The notes beneath the pieces are model-generated. The model was not told where the DNA came from. It saw nothing but the letters and a program-made list of their open reading frames with translations, and made no database searches. A DNA stretch of 64,000 nt, from positions 8,041,501 through 8,105,500 of the forward strand of contig NZ_CP109444.1 of NCBI RefSeq assembly GCF_036227225.1, in the 5' to 3' direction. Position 1 is the stretch's first letter, and each line of letters opens with the position of its first letter. The stretch is from Streptomyces sp. NBC_01478 (GTDB taxonomy: Bacteria > Actinomycetota > Actinomycetes > Streptomycetales > Streptomycetaceae). Positions 61,929 to 64,000 of this stretch are shown here, one piece after another. A program made the translations under genes and the position numbers.

Positions 61929-62447
61929 TCAGCACGAGCTCTCGGCGAGCTTCTCGAACTCGCCGAGGCTCATGGCCTTCCCGTCGGCCCAGGTCTGGCC
62001 GGGCTTCAGCGCGGTGATCTGCTCGGTGGTGAACTCCACGATCCCGTTGTACGAGTCGCCGGTGATGTAGTGCCCGAAGACGAACGTGTACGTGTGCTTC
62101 GGCAGGAGCCGCTGCTCGCCCCGGTGCCGTGCCCGCCAGGCCGCCGGCGGCGAGAACAGCGGGAACTCCGCGTCCCCGCTCAACTTCTCCTTCCGCACGT
62201 CCCACCCGGTGGTGACCGGCCCGTCCTCGGCGGCGACGGCCCACCCGTCGAGCGACGGCGACTGATAACTGTCGTCCCCGCACGGCCGGACGAGCGCCCA
62301 CGCCACCCCGTCCGCCCCGACCCGCACCCCGGCCAACGGCAGATCGACGGCCGCACACCCACTGAGCAGCAGACCCCCCGCCACCACACCCACGACCGCC
62401 GCCGCCGTCCGTCGAGCCCGCGTCCTCGCCGTCCCCCGGGTCAGCAC
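61929..62447 (-). CDS. Lipoprotein, third of three tandem paralogues
   Basis: A 172-residue predicted lipoprotein (lipobox L-L-L-S-G-C). The mature part has R-P-C-G-D-D, F-P-L-F-S-P-P-A-A-W and the shared C-terminus L-K-P-G-Q-T-W-A-D-G-K-A-M-S ending in Ser-Ser-Cys. GTG 62447 overlaps the stop of the next gene upstream by 7 bp. Same family as the next two genes; no known name. Confidence 0.7.
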   Translation of the reverse strand: MLTRGTARTRARRTAAAVVGVVAGGLLLSGCAAVDLPLAGVRVGADGVAWALVRPCGDDSYQSPSLDGWAVAAEDGPVTTGWDVRKEKLSGDAEFPLFSPPAAWRARHRGEQRLLPKHTYTFVFGHYITGDSYNGIVEFTTEQITALKPGQTWADGKAMSLGEFEKLAESSC

Positions 62448-62941
62448 GAGTCGTCCGCGAGCTTCTCGAACGCGCCGAGGCTCATGGCCTTGCCGTCGGC
62501 CCAGACCTGGCCGGGCTTGAGGGTGGACAGGTCCTTGGCGGTGAACGTGACGGTGCCGGTGTACTCGTAGGTGGGCACGGCCTTGCCGAAGGCGAGTTCG
62601 TAGGTGTAGCCCGGCACCACCCGCTGCGGGCCCACGGGTGCGGCGTGCCAGCTTGCCGGCGGTGAGAACAGCGGGAACCGCGCGTCGGCCCCGCGCCGGT
62701 CGACCGTCGTGTCCCAGCCCGAGAGGTTCTGTTCGGGATCGCCGTGCGTGCCGACGAGCGACAGCCCGGTGATCAGGTCGTCGCCGCACGGCCGCAGCAC
62801 CGCCGTGAAGCCCCCGTCCGTGTCCCGCTCCACGGCGACCAGCGGCAGTATCTCCGCCCCGCACCCACTGAGCAGCAGACACCCCGCCGCCACCCCCACG
62901 ACCACCGCCGCGCCCCGCCGCCCCCGCGCCCGGGTCAGCAC
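62441..62941 (-). CDS. Lipoprotein, second of three tandem paralogues
   Basis: A 166-residue lipoprotein (L-L-L-S-G-C-G-A) with R-P-C-G-D-D, F-P-L-F-S-P-P-A-S-W-H, P-G-Y-T-Y and the C-terminal L-K-P-G-Q-V-W-A-D-G-K-A-M-S ... D-S-C. GTG 62941 overlaps the first gene stop by 7 bp, exactly as seen at the next junction. The duplication and matching overlaps suggest tandem gene duplication. Confidence 0.7.
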   Translation of the reverse strand: MLTRARGRRGAAVVVGVAAGCLLLSGCGAEILPLVAVERDTDGGFTAVLRPCGDDLITGLSLVGTHGDPEQNLSGWDTTVDRRGADARFPLFSPPASWHAAPVGPQRVVPGYTYELAFGKAVPTYEYTGTVTFTAKDLSTLKPGQVWADGKAMSLGAFEKLADDSC

Positions 62942-63444
62942 GAGTCGTCCACGAGGTCGTCGAAGTCGTCCTGGCTCATCGCGCGGTCGTCGGCCCAGAC
63001 CTGGCCGGGTTTCAGCCGGTTCAGGTCGGCGGTGGTGAAGTAGACCACGATGTCGTACGCGTCCCAGCCCGAGCGGGGACCGATGACGTCGAGGGCGTAG
63101 GTGCGGCCGGGCTGGAGCCGCTGTGGCCCGGTCGCCTTCGTGTGCCAGGTGGCGGGCGGCGAGAAGAGCGGGAACGTCGCCGTGGAGACCTCGACCTCCG
63201 CGCTGTAGTCCGGCCACCAGCCGCTCTGCTGGTCGACCGGCTCATCGGCGTCCGCGTGGGCGGTGGGCCAACTACTCAGGTGCGCCTGGCTGCCGTGGTC
63301 ACCGTCGCACAGCCGCACCGTGGCGACCGGCGTGCCGTTCCCGTCCAGCCGGACGGCCGCGAGTGACAGATCTGCCGGGCTGCACCCACCGAGCAGCACA
63401 GACCCCGCGACCGCACCCACAACCGCCACTACGACACGTTTCAT
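62935..63444 (-). CDS. Lipoprotein, first of three tandem paralogues
   Basis: A 169-residue lipoprotein (L-L-G-G-C-S-P) starting at ATG 63444, with the shared F-P-L-F-S-P-P-A-T-W-H, G-P-Q-R-L-Q-P-G-R-T-Y and C-terminal L-K-P-G-Q-V-W-A-D-D-R-A-M-S ... D-S-C. It carries the internal Cys of its paralogues as R-L-C-D-G-D. Its start codon lies in one arm of a 13-bp hairpin that also follows the upstream lectin gene. Confidence 0.72.
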   Translation of the reverse strand: MKRVVVAVVGAVAGSVLLGGCSPADLSLAAVRLDGNGTPVATVRLCDGDHGSQAHLSSWPTAHADADEPVDQQSGWWPDYSAEVEVSTATFPLFSPPATWHTKATGPQRLQPGRTYALDVIGPRSGWDAYDIVVYFTTADLNRLKPGQVWADDRAMSQDDFDDLVDDSC

Positions 63445-63474
63445 GTCCCGCCCCCCGTCGAGGGCGGGACATGA
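63441..63474. terminator. 13-bp hairpin over the first lipoprotein start codon
   Basis: TCATGTCCCGCCC (63441-63453) and GGGCGGGACATGA (63462-63474) are exact complements with an 8-base loop. On the minus strand it comes 10 bp after the lectin gene stop and contains the start and ribosome site of the lipoprotein gene. It may be a terminator, a translation control, or both. Confidence 0.55.
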
Positions 63475-63484
63475 CCCGCCCCGC

Positions 63485-64000
63485 CTACTGCAGATGCCAC
63501 TTCTGGTTGGCGGCCCCCGTGCAGGTCCAGATCTGTGCCCGTGTTCCGTTCGTCGACGAATTGCCCGTCACGTCAAGGCACTTGTTGGCCGCCGTATTCA
63601 CCACATCACCCGTGGTGGAGTTGTACGACCACTGTTGCGCGGCGGTTCCATTGCAGTCGTACAACTGCACCTTCGCCCCGTCCGCCGTCGAAGCCGACGT
63701 CACGTCAAGGCACTTGCCGAGCGAGCGCACCGTGCCGTCGGTGCCCACGGTCCACTGCTGGGCGGTCGAGCCGTTGCAGTCGTAGAGCTGGACGGCCGTG
63801 CCGTTGGTGGTCGAACCCCCGGCCACGTCCAGGCACTTGCTCGCGAGGCCGACGAACGCGCCGGTCTGGCTGCCGCCGCCGGACTGCGTCCCCGCCCAGG
63901 TGAACGTCGCGGACGTCTTGCCCGGGAGGGAGTAAGTCGCGTGCTGGCCACCCCAGTTGATGGTCACCGTCTTCGCCGTGGACGCGTCGTTGTAGGCGAT
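63485..64000 (-). CDS. Secreted ricin-B-lectin (CBM13) tagged enzyme, 5' truncated
   Basis: The C-terminal part of a secreted protein that continues beyond the right edge. The first visible residues (A-Y-N-D-A-S-T-A-K-T-V-T-I-N-W-G) look like the final beta-sandwich of a GH30-type or similar glycoside hydrolase. A Gly/Ser linker leads to a ricin-type trefoil with three Q-W repeats: K-C-L-D-V-A, Q-L-Y-D-C-N-G-S-T-A-Q-Q-W; K-C-L-D-V-T, Q-L-Y-D-C-N; and K-C-L-D-V-T, Q-I-W-T-C. Carbohydrate binding is well supported; the enzyme part is not. Confidence 0.85.
   Translation of the reverse strand: MAYNDASTAKTVTINWGGQHATYSLPGKTSATFTWAGTQSGGGSQTGAFVGLASKCLDVAGGSTTNGTAVQLYDCNGSTAQQWTVGTDGTVRSLGKCLDVTSASTADGAKVQLYDCNGTAAQQWSYNSTTGDVVNTAANKCLDVTGNSSTNGTRAQIWTCTGAANQKWHLQ

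Overview
The window reads as a stretch of a Streptomyces chromosome. Base composition is very GC-rich with strongly GC-biased third codon positions, GTG starts and 4-base GTGA/ATGA gene overlaps are common, and the gene order (mnmA, ligA, a GGDEF-EAL protein, gatCAB, ilvBNC, serA, leuB, ilvE, citramalate synthase) is the one I recall from the core of S. coelicolor around SCO5488-SCO5530. That match is from memory, not a search. I see no rRNA, tRNA, CRISPR array, transposase or phage gene.

Layout. 1-8.5 kb: the 3' part of mnmA, a DUF427 protein, a LOG-family protein, an SDR oxidoreductase, a small protein, a MetE-like protein, ligA and an rmdB-type cyclic-di-GMP enzyme. 8.6-13.4 kb: a TetR/DUF4267 divergent pair with two matching palindromic operators, then gatC-gatA-(80-aa protein)-gatB and a strong terminator. 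13.4-18.4 kb: a methyltransferase, a small membrane protein, an MMPL exporter, an acetyltransferase and an acidic membrane protein, closed by a perfect 22-bp hairpin. 18.5-22.8 kb: a small basic protein, a 27-bp tandem-repeat array and a large ATPase-LuxR (LAL) regulator, then a DUF6191-like protein. 22.8-29.6 kb: a PQQ-type sugar dehydrogenase lipoprotein, an aldo/keto reductase, a 2-hydroxyacid dehydrogenase and a second GGDEF protein with a degenerate EAL domain.

29.6-35.2 kb is the branched-chain amino-acid and serine block. An ilvB leader peptide (MRTRILVLGKRVG) and attenuator hairpin precede ilvB-ilvN-ilvC, followed by serA. leuB (52 kb), ilvE (53.3 kb) and citramalate synthase cimA (60.3 kb, with its own candidate Ile-codon leader and attenuator) belong to the same pathway but are split by unrelated genes.

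35-46 kb is more accessory: an MFS pump with a divergent TetR, another MFS protein, a divergent XRE/DUF397 versus methyltransferase/small-protein module, a frameshifted WD40 gene, a secreted DUF6355-like protein, a HAD phosphatase and a PucR regulator divergent from the proline degradation genes. 48-52 kb: a hydrolase, an aminoglycoside 2'-N-acetyltransferase-like protein, a 43-aa protein and a Tat-type lipoprotein purple acid phosphatase.

54.4-60 kb holds the most interesting candidate system: an NCS1 permease divergent from a urease-like ureAB-ureC pair, agmatine deiminase and a TetR regulator, with two related palindromes in the control region. The urease alpha subunit keeps its metal ligands but lacks the flap cysteine, and no nickel-insertion genes are nearby. 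I suggest it may act on a substituted urea such as N-carbamoylputrescine, the product of the neighbouring deiminase. The window ends with three translationally coupled paralogous lipoproteins and the 3' part of a secreted ricin-lectin-tagged enzyme.
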